NCBI GenBank assembly: GCA_963800725.1
Contig: CAWDCE010000025.1
Span: 1-64,000, forward strand
Direction of reading: 5' to 3'
DNA: 64,000 nt
From: Bog-473 sp963800725
GTDB lineage: Bacteria > Actinomycetota > Acidimicrobiia > Acidimicrobiales > RAAP-2
The position numbers and the translations under genes are program-made. A model generated the notes under the pieces. The model made no database searches. It was not told where the DNA came from and worked only from the letters and a program-made list of their open reading frames with translations. Positions 18,993 to 28,011 of this stretch are shown here, piece by piece; the stretch's first letter is position 1, and each line of letters begins with the position of its first letter.

Positions 18993-19830
18993 ATGAGCGA
19001 AGACACCGAGAGCCCCGCCGGCGACGACGTCACCCGGCGCATCGAAGATGGCATTGCCTGGATCACCCTCAACCGCCCCGATGCCGGCAACGCCATGACC
19101 GGTGCGATGCGTGACCAGATTGCCGAATGGGTCGCCGATGCCTCGAGCGACCTGTTCGTCCGCGTCGTCGTCATCACCGCAGCGGGCGATCGGGCCTTTT
19201 GCACCGGTGCCGACCTGCGTGGCGGGCGCGCCGCCGAGACCCAAGCCCGACGACGCCCCCGATGCGATCATGGGTGACGGGGCTCGAACCATCCGAAACG
19301 GGTGGCAGCGTCTCGTCGGCTCCATCATCGATTGCGAGAAGCCCGTGATCGCCGGGGTTAACGGCACGGCGGCCGGTGGCGGGATGCACCTGGCCCTCGC
19401 CTGTGACCTCGTGGTGGCAGCCGAGGAGTCCAAGTTCATCGAGGTCTTCATCCGCCGGGGCATCGCCCCTGACGCCGGTGGGGCGTGGCTCTTGACCCGC
19501 CTGATCGGCATCCAAAAGGCCAAGGAGCTCTTCTTCTTCGGCGACGATGTCCCCGCCCCCGAGGCCTACCGCCTCGGCCTGGTCAACCGGGTGGTGCCGA
19601 GAGCCGAGCTGAACGCCACATTGGTCGAACTGGCAACCAAACTCGCCAACGGCCCGACCAAGGCGATCGGGATGGCCAAGTGGCTCACCAACCGCGCCCT
19701 CGACGTGGATCGCGCCACGTCCTTCCAAGATGAGGCCTTCGCACAAGAACTGATCACGCACACGGCGGACTCCAAGGAGGGCATCGCCAGCTTCGTGGAA
19801 CGCCGGCCTTCGGCCTTCAAGGGCTGGTAG
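18993..19830 (+). pseudogene. Enoyl-CoA hydratase/isomerase family protein, one frameshift
   Basis: Crotonase-fold enzyme of about 279 residues starting MSEDTESPAGDD with GAGGAG upstream. Features are WITLNRPDAGNAM, DRAFCTGADLRGG, NGTAAGGGMHLALACDL and the loop RRGIAPDAGGAWLL. The Asp in GIAPDAGG is typical of PaaG-like isomerase or hydratase members. A single base change near 19237 breaks the frame between the first oxyanion segment and the rest. It is cotranscribed with the acyl-CoA synthetase, which suggests it acts on the CoA ester made there. Confidence 0.85.
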
Positions 19831-19851
19831 CAGGACCCGGAGTTCGCTCGT

Positions 19852-19869
19852 TCGGCGCTGTCGCGCCGA
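19852..19869. terminator. Hairpin between convergent genes
   Basis: TCGGCGC-TGTC-GCGCCGA forms a seven-base-pair stem with a four-base loop in the 40-bp space between two convergent genes. No T-run follows, so a GC-rich bidirectional terminator is possible but unproven. Confidence 0.45.
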
Positions 19870-19870
19870 C

Positions 19871-22408
19871 TCAGCCGTAGACCTCCACCTGGGCCAAATT
19901 GAGCGTCTGGGGCCCTGGGGTTGCGAGTTCGATCACGATGTAGCGGGCGGAGGTCCCCACCGGCACTGTGGTTGGGGTGTCGGCCTGTCCCGCTTCGTTG
20001 GTCACCGTCATGTCTGATCCGGGCTGTTGGGCCTGCGCCACCAGCTGGCCGAGTGAGAGCGACGTGTCGATGGGGTCGACCGAGGTAAAGACGTCGTAGT
20101 TGGCCAATCGATTCACACAGCAATCGGTCCGGTTGTAAACGTCGATGTGCGACACGGACTGCGAAGTGCCCAAGTCGAGCGCGAACCACGGATTCTCCTC
20201 GGCGTTGGTGGCAGCGACGTTGGACGTGCGGTCATTGGCGTCGGGATTGCCGTCGATGGCCCAAAAGGCCGAGCCCGACGACGACGGGTGGCCGGGCCAC
20301 GTACCCCAGGTCGAAGACTGGGTGGCCGAGGCGAACAGGGCCAGATTCCAACCGAGCCCAGGAGCCGGCCCGACGCCGGCGTTGACCGTCTCGATGTCGT
20401 ATTCGGGAATGGTGCCGTGGGCCGGCGTGTCGATGGTGGTCGCTCCTGGTGAGCCGGCGGGCGCCAAGGTGAACACTGCGGTGCGACCGGTGCCGTCGGT
20501 CGCCGAGCCGGTGGGCGTTGGCGTAGACCCGGGGTCTTGGGTGGTGAACGCCTCGTTGGTCGGGAGCCCCGAGAACACCTCGGAGTAACTACCCGCAGCC
20601 AAGCCGTAGAAGGAATAGTTCCCGCCGTCATCGGTCAAGGTGGTGGTCACAAAGGCGCCAGCAGCGGTGTAAAGATCAACTTCGATACCGAAGGCGCCGG
20701 TCGGATTCGTTCCCTCGACGCCGTCGCCCGCAGGGTCGAAGAAGGCCGTGCCCGTGATGCCAAAGGACGGGGCCACGTCGACCGTGTCGATGGCGAAGCC
20801 GGGCGCAATGGTGGCCGCTTCGGAGTTGCCGTCAGCCGTGAATGAGTCGGTGAAGGTATAGCAGCCCGGCAGCGTGTCAGTCGTGGGAGAACCGACAATT
20901 TGGAGCCAGGCCGCAGTGAGCGCGGAATACCCGCTGTCGAAGATCGGCGCACCGGACCAGTCGGCGGAGCCGCAGGTGCCGTCGGGGCCGTGTGGGACCG
21001 GACCGTAGATGCTCCAAGCAATACCATCGGCGCGGTGATCCGACCCTTCGCCCCACGCCACCATGGTGTCGGAAAGCTCACCCCCGACCATCGGAGGCGA
21101 GTCGGTCGTGACCGACGAGGGTGACAGATACGGCCCCACCAACACGGTGGTGCCGGCACTGCCCAGGGGGGCGCTCGGGACGGGGTTCCCGAATTCGCCC
21201 CGGGTGGACGTCACGAAGGAGTAGCAGCCGTTGGCGGTGACGGGCACGCTGGGTCCGACTTGATCAGTGCCGTCGTTGGTGACGGTGGTGCCGGCAGTTC
21301 CCAAGCTCTCGAATCGGGGTGCCTCGTTCCAATTGGCGCTCGCACAGGTGTCATCGGGACCTGGCGCAACCGGACCCCAGATGTCGGTGGTGAGCGAGCC
21401 GGTGAATCCGTCGACCGTGCCGGTGACGGTGGCGGTGGCCGAGAGGGTCGTCCCAATGACCGCGGGCACACTTGCTGGCGATGCACTCAGGCGCACCGTC
21501 GGGCCGTATTGAATGACCGAACCGGGCTGGCCTGGTTGAGTCTGCACCTCGTTGGTGCTCAAGGTCGGTGAAACGTAAGACGGTGCGAGGTCGACTGAGA
21601 ACGAGAAACAACCGGTGGTGTTGCGGAGAAAGTAGTTCGACGGCGTCTCAATGGTCGAGTCGCCGTCGCCATGGATGGTGAAGGTGCCTGTCAACATTGG
21701 GCTGTCGGTCGCTTGAAGCGGCCAGTTCGCCGTTGCGCAGGTGCCGTCGGCCCCGACGTGGGCAGAACCGTAGAGGGACCAGGTGGCGTTGATGGTGGCC
21801 CCATCGGTGCCGCTCGCTGTGACGGTGGCGGTCATGGTGGCGGGAGCGGGAGCGGTGGCGGTGGCCGACGGTTGGACGGGGTCGGCCTGAATCACCACCG
21901 AGGGGGTGATCGCCCCGACCACCACAAAGGACGCCGGGGCCAGGCCGCGCTCGGTGGCGGGCACGGACGGGTCATTGGGGCCGGCGTCGAGGGAGAGCAC
22001 GTAGGAGTAGCAGCCGTTCGAGACCGGCACGGTCGCGGGAGTCGTGGTGCTCCCCTGCCCCCCATTGAGCGCCGTGGTGAAGGACCCGGTGTCCACCACA
22101 CTCACCTGGGTCCAGTCGACGCTATTGCACGCGGTGCCGTAGCCCGAACCTTGTGCGTACAAGAGCGTCCACGTCCCAGCCGCGCTGGTGTCGTCGCCCT
22201 GGCTGACCGTGATGGTGTCCGACACGCTTGTACCGAGCTCGACCACGTGCGTCGACACCGCCGATGTCAGGGTCGGGGTAATGGGGGCATCCGCCGGGCT
22301 GCTGGCGGCGCGCGATGTGGACAACGCCGCCACGATTGACGAGAGCACGAGCATCGCAGCCGCAATCGACCAGATCCGGTTTCGAAGTTGATGGTGAGCC
22401 GTTCGCAT
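19871..22408 (-). CDS. Secreted protein with SdrD-B-like and discoidin/fucolectin-like domains
   Basis: An intact protein of 845 residues. The start MRTAHHQLRNRI at 22408 is chosen for GGGAGG upstream and an export signal ending LSTSRAASSPA. At least three repeated modules follow with the pattern GPDDTCASANW/GPDGTCGSADW and C-terminal GCYSF or GCYTF, giving conserved Cys pairs. Then comes an SdrD-B-like domain (GITGTAFFDPAGDGVEG to NYSFYGLAAGSY). The last 160 residues resemble a discoidin or fucolectin sugar-binding domain: NLALFASATQSS, FWAIDGNPDAND, WFALDLG and the end LAQVEVYG. No membrane anchor is seen. It is probably an extracellular glycan-binding protein. Confidence 0.72.
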   Translation of the reverse strand: MRTAHHQLRNRIWSIAAAMLVLSSIVAALSTSRAASSPADAPITPTLTSAVSTHVVELGTSVSDTITVSQGDDTSAAGTWTLLYAQGSGYGTACNSVDWTQVSVVDTGSFTTALNGGQGSTTTPATVPVSNGCYSYVLSLDAGPNDPSVPATERGLAPASFVVVGAITPSVVIQADPVQPSATATAPAPATMTATVTASGTDGATINATWSLYGSAHVGADGTCATANWPLQATDSPMLTGTFTIHGDGDSTIETPSNYFLRNTTGCFSFSVDLAPSYVSPTLSTNEVQTQPGQPGSVIQYGPTVRLSASPASVPAVIGTTLSATATVTGTVDGFTGSLTTDIWGPVAPGPDDTCASANWNEAPRFESLGTAGTTVTNDGTDQVGPSVPVTANGCYSFVTSTRGEFGNPVPSAPLGSAGTTVLVGPYLSPSSVTTDSPPMVGGELSDTMVAWGEGSDHRADGIAWSIYGPVPHGPDGTCGSADWSGAPIFDSGYSALTAAWLQIVGSPTTDTLPGCYTFTDSFTADGNSEAATIAPGFAIDTVDVAPSFGITGTAFFDPAGDGVEGTNPTGAFGIEVDLYTAAGAFVTTTLTDDGGNYSFYGLAAGSYSEVFSGLPTNEAFTTQDPGSTPTPTGSATDGTGRTAVFTLAPAGSPGATTIDTPAHGTIPEYDIETVNAGVGPAPGLGWNLALFASATQSSTWGTWPGHPSSSGSAFWAIDGNPDANDRTSNVAATNAEENPWFALDLGTSQSVSHIDVYNRTDCCVNRLANYDVFTSVDPIDTSLSLGQLVAQAQQPGSDMTVTNEAGQADTPTTVPVGTSARYIVIELATPGPQTLNLAQVEVYG

Positions 22409-22573
22409 GATCCCTCCCGGGGCGTTTTCCGTCCCTGAATGACGGACCGCCGCCCAATACCTGACACGGGGGATGGATAATGACCGTTGAATACGGATAT
22501 TCCGCGGCGGAAGGCGCTGATAGAAGCGCAATTGGCTGCTACTCGGAAGAGGGTCTTCCCGCCCCCGCTGGCC

Positions 22574-23431
22574 CTATCGAGGCGCAGAGAATGAACCCGA
22601 ATCGGCGGCTGAGGCCGATGTCGTGGTCGATACCGTCGGCGACGTGGTCGTGGTCGTCGGCACACTCGTGCTGGTGGTGGTCGTCGAAACCCCCGTCGTA
22701 GTGGTACTCGAGCCAGTGGTCGTTGATGTCTGGCGCGATGGCGGTACGGTCGTCGTCGAGGTTGTCGGCGCAGTGGTGTTGGTGGTGCCGCCGAATATGG
22801 ACGTGCCGCTGCCGGGTGAACCCCCGAAGAGATCGGCCAGCGGCTTGCCCGCCGCCAGTTCGACGACGGTGATAATGGCGAGCACCAGTACGAAGACAAT
22901 GACCGATGTCACCGCCACCACGCGCCAGTTGATCGACCTCGACGCGACGCGATCGGCAGCCACGGCTGGCAGGACGACGGTTTGGGGTCCGGGCATGGCG
23001 ACCTTGGCCACCGTGGTCTCGACAAGGTGCCCTTCCGACGTTGCCGGCACCTCCTCGGCTGAAGTTCCCGCGACCGCTGGTGCCACCTCGAGTGGCACGG
23101 TGGGGTCGATTGGCGGGGTCACTTGCCTAAACGTCGGTGCTTCGATCGTCGGGGTATCGACCACGGGGGCACTTTCAGAGACCGCGCCGGTGGTGTCGGT
23201 CCCCCCGAGGCGCCGCAACAATGAGTCGTCGGGTGCTCGGACCACCGCTTGACGGACCGCATGATGGGTCCGGTCTATTGATTGGGCCACCAACGCGGTC
23301 CCGATGGTGGCCGCGGCCGAGCCGATGGCCACGCCGACGATGGTGCCGCTGACTCCGAAGAACGACGCGATGGTGGCCGCCACCACCGCGCCGGCTGTCG
23401 ACGCCAGGATCTGTCGAATCGAGAGCTTCAT
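22574..23431 (-). CDS. Membrane protein with Thr/Ser-rich C-terminal tail
   Basis: A 285-residue protein with a Gly/Ala-rich hydrophobic N-terminus (about residues 8-50) and a second strong helix (VVAVTSVIVFVLVLAIITVV, about 170-190). It ends in about 75 residues made almost only of Thr, Ser, Pro and Val (TTTTSTSVPTTTTT type). The tail looks like an extracellular mucin-like spacer. No enzyme motif is present and I do not recognise a family. It follows the SRPBCC gene by 12 nt and precedes the secreted lectin-like gene on the same strand, so a cell-surface role is likely. Confidence 0.7.
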   Translation of the reverse strand: MKLSIRQILASTAGAVVAATIASFFGVSGTIVGVAIGSAAATIGTALVAQSIDRTHHAVRQAVVRAPDDSLLRRLGGTDTTGAVSESAPVVDTPTIEAPTFRQVTPPIDPTVPLEVAPAVAGTSAEEVPATSEGHLVETTVAKVAMPGPQTVVLPAVAADRVASRSINWRVVAVTSVIVFVLVLAIITVVELAAGKPLADLFGGSPGSGTSIFGGTTNTTAPTTSTTTVPPSRQTSTTTGSSTTTTGVSTTTTSTSVPTTTTTSPTVSTTTSASAADSGSFSAPR

Positions 23432-23443
23432 GGTTCGATCGCC

Positions 23444-23933
23444 TCAGTCCGCCACGATCGGGTTCACGGCGCGAGCCACGAATTCGGCGCGCGCCCGAGT
23501 CAAGGACCCAATCGTGCCCGAAACGGGCCAGGGGTGCCGCAAGGCGTGAGACGAGGCGAAGCGTGGTGTTACCTGGCGCGAGCGAACTGGCCAGCACCGC
23601 CACGCAGCCGTTCGGATGTTCTTCGAGGGTGAGCTTGGCTGTGCCGACCACGTCACCGTCGATCCGTGCGGTGACCACCATGGGCGAATCCACCTCGTCG
23701 ATCCGCACCACGAACCGCACGGCATAGGGCAGGGGAGGTTGCACTTCGCACCGCCATTCCTCCCCGCTGGCCATGGCCCGGGCGTCAAAAATGCGCAGCC
23801 ATGACCACCAGTCCTGATAAGCGTCCACGTCACTGATCAGGGCCCAGATCTCGTCTCGACCCCGTGGCAGCTCGTAACGGCGCTCCGTCGTGATCGACCC
23901 AGGGATTGGGGCACCTTGATCAGGACCGGTCAA
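23444..23933 (-). pseudogene. SRPBCC-family (polyketide cyclase/START-like) protein, frameshifted
   Basis: Starts at TTG 23933, overlapping the stop of the DinB-like gene, and reads through ERRYELPRGRDEIWALISDV, WRCEVQPPLPYAV, RFVVRIDEVDSPMVV and HDWVLDSGAR. A frame change near 23500 leads to AEFVARAVNPIVAD and the stop at 23444. About 163 residues, with the pattern of a helix-grip SRPBCC ligand-binding fold (initial strand, DVDAYQDWW helix, long C-terminal helix). The ligand is unknown. The start is uncertain because upstream sequence stays open. Confidence 0.65.
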
Positions 23934-24445
23934 TCCCCCACGACCCCGTCGATGCACTCGCGCAAGAGGTCCGCGTGACCGTTGTGGCGGGCGTACTCCT
24001 CGATCATGTGGACCATGACCCAGCGCAGGTCGCGCTCGGGTCTTTCGGCTGACGCCGAGAGCGCGTCGAGCGACGTTGCCGCGTCGACGACGCCACGCGA
24101 CCGGGCGCACTGGCGGGCGAAGTCATCGCCCGCTTGGTCGACGAGCGACGGATCGAGGGCGTGCCATTCGATCTGGGGATCCTCGCCGGTCGGGTCGATT
24201 GGATCCGGCGTCGACTCACCGGCGAAGACGTGCTCGAACCACCACCATTCGACGCCGGTCATATGACGGAGCAATCCGAGCATCGTCATATCCGACGGCG
24301 GCACGCTCTTGAGGACCATCTGCTCCGGGCTCAATCCTTCGCACTTCTGCTGGAGGGTCGTGCGGTGGTAATCGAGCCAAGTCGACAATGCCGTCAACTC
24401 GTCGGTGACTAACGGGGGGTCATCGCGCACTAGTCCGGGCGCCAT
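23930..24445 (-). CDS. DinB-family protein (DUF664 type)
   Basis: Intact 171-residue four-helix protein. The pattern LDYHRTTLQQKCEGL, LLRHMTGVEWWWFEHVF, WVMVHMIEEYARHNGHADLLRE matches DUF664/DinB. It has the three metal-binding His positions (LLRHM, MIEEYARHNGH). In actinobacteria such proteins include mycothiol- or bacillithiol-dependent transferases of the DinB superfamily. That role is possible but cannot be decided here. It is followed by the SRPBCC gene with an overlap. Confidence 0.8.
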   Translation of the reverse strand: MAPGLVRDDPPLVTDELTALSTWLDYHRTTLQQKCEGLSPEQMVLKSVPPSDMTMLGLLRHMTGVEWWWFEHVFAGESTPDPIDPTGEDPQIEWHALDPSLVDQAGDDFARQCARSRGVVDAATSLDALSASAERPERDLRWVMVHMIEEYARHNGHADLLRECIDGVVGD

Positions 24446-24495
24446 GGGTCCAGGTTAGCGGTGAATTCTTCTCGTGAACGGTCCCCGGTATCATC

Positions 24496-24936
24496 GTGGC
24501 CGTGCGTGAGCGATGGTTGTCGAAGCGAGCCATTCCATTGCACGTCGGCGTGATCATCTTCGTCCCGGCCTGCGCTTTCGCGGCGTGGTGGCAAATCACC
24601 CGGGCCCAGGACGGCAACGGGTTGAGCTATCTGTACTCGGTGGAATGGCCGATCTTCGCCATCCTCGCGGTGTATTTCTGGTGGATGCTGATCCACACCG
24701 ATTTCGACACCGTCGGCCTCAAGGGCATGCGTAATCACCACGACGGCGATCCCGCCGAGCCCATCCCCCCCGTGGCGCGGCCCGTTGAACCGGCGCCGTC
24801 CACCGACCGCACCACAAATCGAGAGGATCGCGAATTGGCCGAGTACAACGCACGACTCGCCGAGCTCGCCAAGCAGGGCCCGGGCACCTGGCGCAATCCC
24901 GAGGCCCCCGTGGCCCGGCGCAGTGTCTCATCGTGA
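24496..24936 (+). CDS. Small two-helix membrane protein
   Basis: A 146-residue protein starting with GTG. Two transmembrane segments lie near residues 14-35 and 47-68, then an acidic/Pro-rich cytosolic tail with a helical end (REDRELAEYNARLAELAKQ). The arrangement, immediately before a DUF3817 gene with overlapping stop and start, is common in actinobacteria where these proteins are annotated only as membrane proteins. No catalytic motif is visible. Confidence 0.7.
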   Translation: MAVRERWLSKRAIPLHVGVIIFVPACAFAAWWQITRAQDGNGLSYLYSVEWPIFAILAVYFWWMLIHTDFDTVGLKGMRNHHDGDPAEPIPPVARPVEPAPSTDRTTNREDRELAEYNARLAELAKQGPGTWRNPEAPVARRSVSS

Positions 24937-25310
24937 AGACCTTGTGGGCCAACGTCTCTAAGCCCGGTATCGCCGGCGCATTGGAGCGCTACAAGATCAT
25001 GGCGTACATCGTGGGTGTGGGCCTCATCATCTTGGTCTTCGTCGGCGTGCCGCTGCAGTACGGTGCGAACGCTCCCCAAGTGGCCAAGATCGTCGGGCCG
25101 TTCCATGGCTTCTTGTACATCGCCTACCTGGTTGCCGCACTCGACCTGGCCCGCCGGGCCCGTTTCACCATCTTGCAGATGGCGGCGATGGTCGGTGCGG
25201 GTTTTGTCCCGTTCTTGGCGTTCGTCGTCGAGCGCAGCGTGGCCAAGCGGGTCCAAAGGGTGCTGGCCGAACAGGTAGAGCAGGCCCAGGCCGAAGCGAC
25301 AAATCCGTAG
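24933..25310 (+). CDS. DUF3817 membrane protein
   Basis: A 125-residue protein with three membrane helices. The pattern LERYKIMAYIVGVGLIILV, GPFHGFLYIAYLVAALDL and FTILQMAAMVGAGFVPFL is characteristic of DUF3817. The GTG start overlaps the preceding stop (GTGA), so it is coupled to the upstream membrane protein. The family has no established function. It ends one base before the convergent gene, leaving no room for a separate terminator. Confidence 0.85.
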   Translation: MKTLWANVSKPGIAGALERYKIMAYIVGVGLIILVFVGVPLQYGANAPQVAKIVGPFHGFLYIAYLVAALDLARRARFTILQMAAMVGAGFVPFLAFVVERSVAKRVQRVLAEQVEQAQAEATNP

Positions 25311-25733
25311 TTAGGCGCGCAGCTCGATTGGGTATCGCCGCAGTGTGGCGAGCACCGCGTCACGATGGAGCTGGAACAAAAGCGACGGATCGCCCGATCC
25401 TTTGAGATTGATCCGCACCCCGGTCGGGCGGCTCTCGACGCACGAGATGTCTGCCCAACGAAGCTCGACGTGGGGAACCATGCGGCGCAGCCAGCGCGAC
25501 GTCGGCCCAACGACCAGGCCGGACTGCAAGATATCGAGCCGCACCAGCGGCCAACTCGCTTTGCCGGTCGTCTCACCGGGCGCACACCACGTGCCGCTGC
25601 CAATGAAGTGCCGCTCCTCTTCACGTACCACGGCGGGTTGCGAACCGCGCCACCGCAAGACGAGGTGGGACACCGTGGCGGCTGCCATGACGCTGAAGAG
25701 GACGAATATCACCGGCACGTCTCCCAGTATCAA
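25311..25733 (-). CDS. Single-pass membrane protein with PH-like cytosolic domain
   Basis: About 140 residues: one N-terminal helix (VIFVLFSVMAAATVSHLVL), then a soluble beta-rich domain with LVRLDILQSGLVVGPTSRW and RWADISCVESRPTGVRINL. This resembles small bacterial PH-like domains, but I cannot confirm the family. The start is uncertain: TTG at 25733 gives the full helix, while GTG or ATG codons further in would truncate it. It follows the thiolase gene on the same strand. Confidence 0.6.
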   Translation of the reverse strand: MILGDVPVIFVLFSVMAAATVSHLVLRWRGSQPAVVREEERHFIGSGTWCAPGETTGKASWPLVRLDILQSGLVVGPTSRWLRRMVPHVELRWADISCVESRPTGVRINLKGSGDPSLLFQLHRDAVLATLRRYPIELRA

Positions 25734-25751
25734 CTTGTTTCCCCGACTTTC

Positions 25752-27173
25752 CTATGGGCTAGAAAGCCCATTCTGCACGAACCGGGGGCCAAGATCGGGT
25801 CGCCAAACGGCATTGGTCGACGCCACCTCACCATTGGACCCGTGGGCACGGCGTGCTGGTTCGTGCGCACTGTTTTCCCAGGTCAGACGGACCGCGCACC
25901 AGACACTTCGGAGTCCTGATCGGTCCATGTGCATGCGGCCCTGGCGCCATTGGCCGAAGGGGTCGGGCCGCGGGCGCTCACGAGGTGCCGCGCTACCCAG
26001 TCGCTCGATGACCGTGGCGTTGGCCTGGCCGCCACCCTCGCACATGGTCTGGAAGCCGTAGCGGCCGTTGGTCGCCTCGAGATGATTCAACAAGGTGCCC
26101 ATGAGGCGGACACCACTGGCCCCGAGCGGATGGCCAATGGCAATCGCTCCCCCGCGCGGATTGAGCCGGGCGGGATCGAAGTCGAAGGCATTGCGCCACA
26201 TGAGCGCAATGGCGGCGAACGCCTCGTTGCACTCGACGGCATCGAACTCGTCGACCTTCATGCCCGAGCGGTCGAGCAGCTTTTGGGTCGCCGGGACCGG
26301 TGCCGACAGCACGATCGCCGCGTCATCGGCGGCGACGGCAAAGTGGGCGAAACGGGCCCGGATCGGCAGACCCAACGCTTCTGCGACCGAGCGCTCGGCG
26401 ATCAACATCGCCGCGGCCCCGTCGGTCGTCTGTGACGAGTTCCCCGCCGTGATGTCAGGGGCCGTGTCGGGCTCCCAGGACTGGGCCGGCGGCAGGGCCG
26501 CGAGCTTCTCAAGCGTCGAAGCACGTCGGATTCCTTCGTCGGTGCGCAAGAACTCGCCGGTCAACGTGCCGTCTTCCGCCTTGATGGGCACCGCAATGGC
26601 TTCGTTGTCGAAATGCCCGCTGTCCCAGGCCGCAGCGGCGCGCCGGTGCGATTCGAGGGCGTAGGCGTCCATGTCGTCGCGAGTCACGCCGTAGCGATCG
26701 GCCAGCACCTGGGCCACCCTGAATTGCATCCACAAGCGCCCCTGGATGTTCTCGAGGAAGGCCGGTGAGAAGGGCCCGGTCCCGCCCCGGGCATTCGATC
26801 CCAGTCCCACCCGGCTCATGACTTCGGCCCCGCAGGCAATCACCAGGTCGTAGTGACCGGCCGCCACGCCCGCGGCGGCGAAGTGGACGGCCTGTTGGGA
26901 CGACCCACACTGGCGGTCGACGGTGGTCGCCGGCACCGATTGGGGCAATCCAGCGGCGACCCAGGCGTTGCGCGTCAAGTTGGTGCCCTGTTCGCCCACT
27001 TGGCTGACACAGCCACCGATCACATCGTCGATTGTTTCGGGATCGACTCCGGTCCGCTCGAGCAGCGTGGTGAGGGCAAAACCCAACAAGTCGGTCGGAT
27101 GCCAGTGGGCCAGGGCACCGCCGCTCTTGCCGAAGGTGGTCCGGACCACGTCAACAATGACGGGCTCACGCAT
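25752..27173 (-). CDS. Acetyl-CoA acyltransferase (thiolase) with C-terminal extension
   Basis: Degradative-type thiolase with both catalytic Cys (DRQCGSSQQA and TMCEGGGQANA) and the His motif AIAIGHPLGASGVRLMG. It catalyses the last step of beta-oxidation, cutting 3-ketoacyl-CoA. The start MREPVIVDVVRT at 27173 has AAGGAG upstream. Thiolases normally end just after the ATVIERL strand. Here about 75 unrelated residues follow to 473, likely read-through after a lost base rather than a domain. It lies just downstream of the Liv ABC genes on the same strand, so it probably belongs to that catabolic operon. Confidence 0.88.
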   Translation of the reverse strand: MREPVIVDVVRTTFGKSGGALAHWHPTDLLGFALTTLLERTGVDPETIDDVIGGCVSQVGEQGTNLTRNAWVAAGLPQSVPATTVDRQCGSSQQAVHFAAAGVAAGHYDLVIACGAEVMSRVGLGSNARGGTGPFSPAFLENIQGRLWMQFRVAQVLADRYGVTRDDMDAYALESHRRAAAAWDSGHFDNEAIAVPIKAEDGTLTGEFLRTDEGIRRASTLEKLAALPPAQSWEPDTAPDITAGNSSQTTDGAAAMLIAERSVAEALGLPIRARFAHFAVAADDAAIVLSAPVPATQKLLDRSGMKVDEFDAVECNEAFAAIALMWRNAFDFDPARLNPRGGAIAIGHPLGASGVRLMGTLLNHLEATNGRYGFQTMCEGGGQANATVIERLGSAAPRERPRPDPFGQWRQGRMHMDRSGLRSVWCAVRLTWENSAHEPARRAHGSNGEVASTNAVWRPDLGPRFVQNGLSSP

Positions 27174-27204
27174 GATGGTGTCTCCTTGGTAGGGGTGATC
27201 TCAT

Positions 27205-28011
27205 TTAGGCGCCTTGGCGCGTGGGGCGATCAGGTGGCTCGCCGGCCGCCGCGGCTTCGCGTCGAGCCATGAGGGACTCGACGGCCTGGTTGGCCCCACT
27301 CGGGTCACCCTCATAGGCCACCGCCCCGCGATCGAGTACCACGGCCTTGCTGCACAGGCCCAGCACGCGATTCACCTGCTGTTCGACGACGACGAGGGCG
27401 GTTCCGTTTCGATTGATCTCGGCCAACCCCTCGTAGACGGTGTCGACGACGACCGGAGCCAGGCCGAGCGAGAGTTCGTCAGCCACCAAAATCTGCGGCG
27501 GCACCACGAGGACTTTGGCCAAGGACAACAGTCGCTGTTGTCCACCCGAGAGTGTTCCCGCCATCTGCTTGCGGCGTTCGCCCAGTATGGCGAACGCGCC
27601 ATACGCCCGTTCGAGGTTTGCGGCCAAGAGTTTGCGCCCGGCCCGCTGACGGAAGGCCAAAATCAGGTTCTCTTCGACCGTCAGGCTCGAAAAAACGCCT
27701 CGCCCCTCCACGACGTGGGCCATGCCGAGGCGGGCGATCCGATAGGCGGGCAGTTGGGTGATGTCCCGTCCGGCCAGCGTGATCGTGCCGCTCGTGGCGG
27801 TGACCAACCCGCTGATGGTGCGAGCGACCGTCGATTTGCCCGCTCCGTTGGAGCCGACCAGGGCGACAATCCCACCAGCCGGCACCGAAAACGACACATT
27901 GAACAGGGCGCGGTAAGGGCCGTAGCCGGCGCAGACGTCGTCGACGACCAAGAGGTCACCCGCCGCGGGAGCCAATGGGTCGGGTGGTGCCTGCGGCGTG
28001 ACCGACGTCAT
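27205..28011 (-). CDS. livF: Branched-chain-type ABC transporter ATP-binding protein LivF
   Basis: A 268-residue ABC ATPase. Walker A is GSNGAGKST, the signature is LSGGQQRLLSLAKVLV, and Walker B is ILVADELSLGLAP. The C-terminal part reads VVVEQQVNRVLGL. The phrase DELSLGLAP and the position after LivG identify the LivF type. The ATG overlaps the livG stop (ATGA). It powers import by the fused permease encoded just upstream. About 25 residues at the C-terminus (AAAGEPPDRPTRQGA) extend beyond the usual end. Confidence 0.92.
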   Translation of the reverse strand: MTSVTPQAPPDPLAPAAGDLLVVDDVCAGYGPYRALFNVSFSVPAGGIVALVGSNGAGKSTVARTISGLVTATSGTITLAGRDITQLPAYRIARLGMAHVVEGRGVFSSLTVEENLILAFRQRAGRKLLAANLERAYGAFAILGERRKQMAGTLSGGQQRLLSLAKVLVVPPQILVADELSLGLAPVVVDTVYEGLAEINRNGTALVVVEQQVNRVLGLCSKAVVLDRGAVAYEGDPSGANQAVESLMARREAAAAGEPPDRPTRQGA

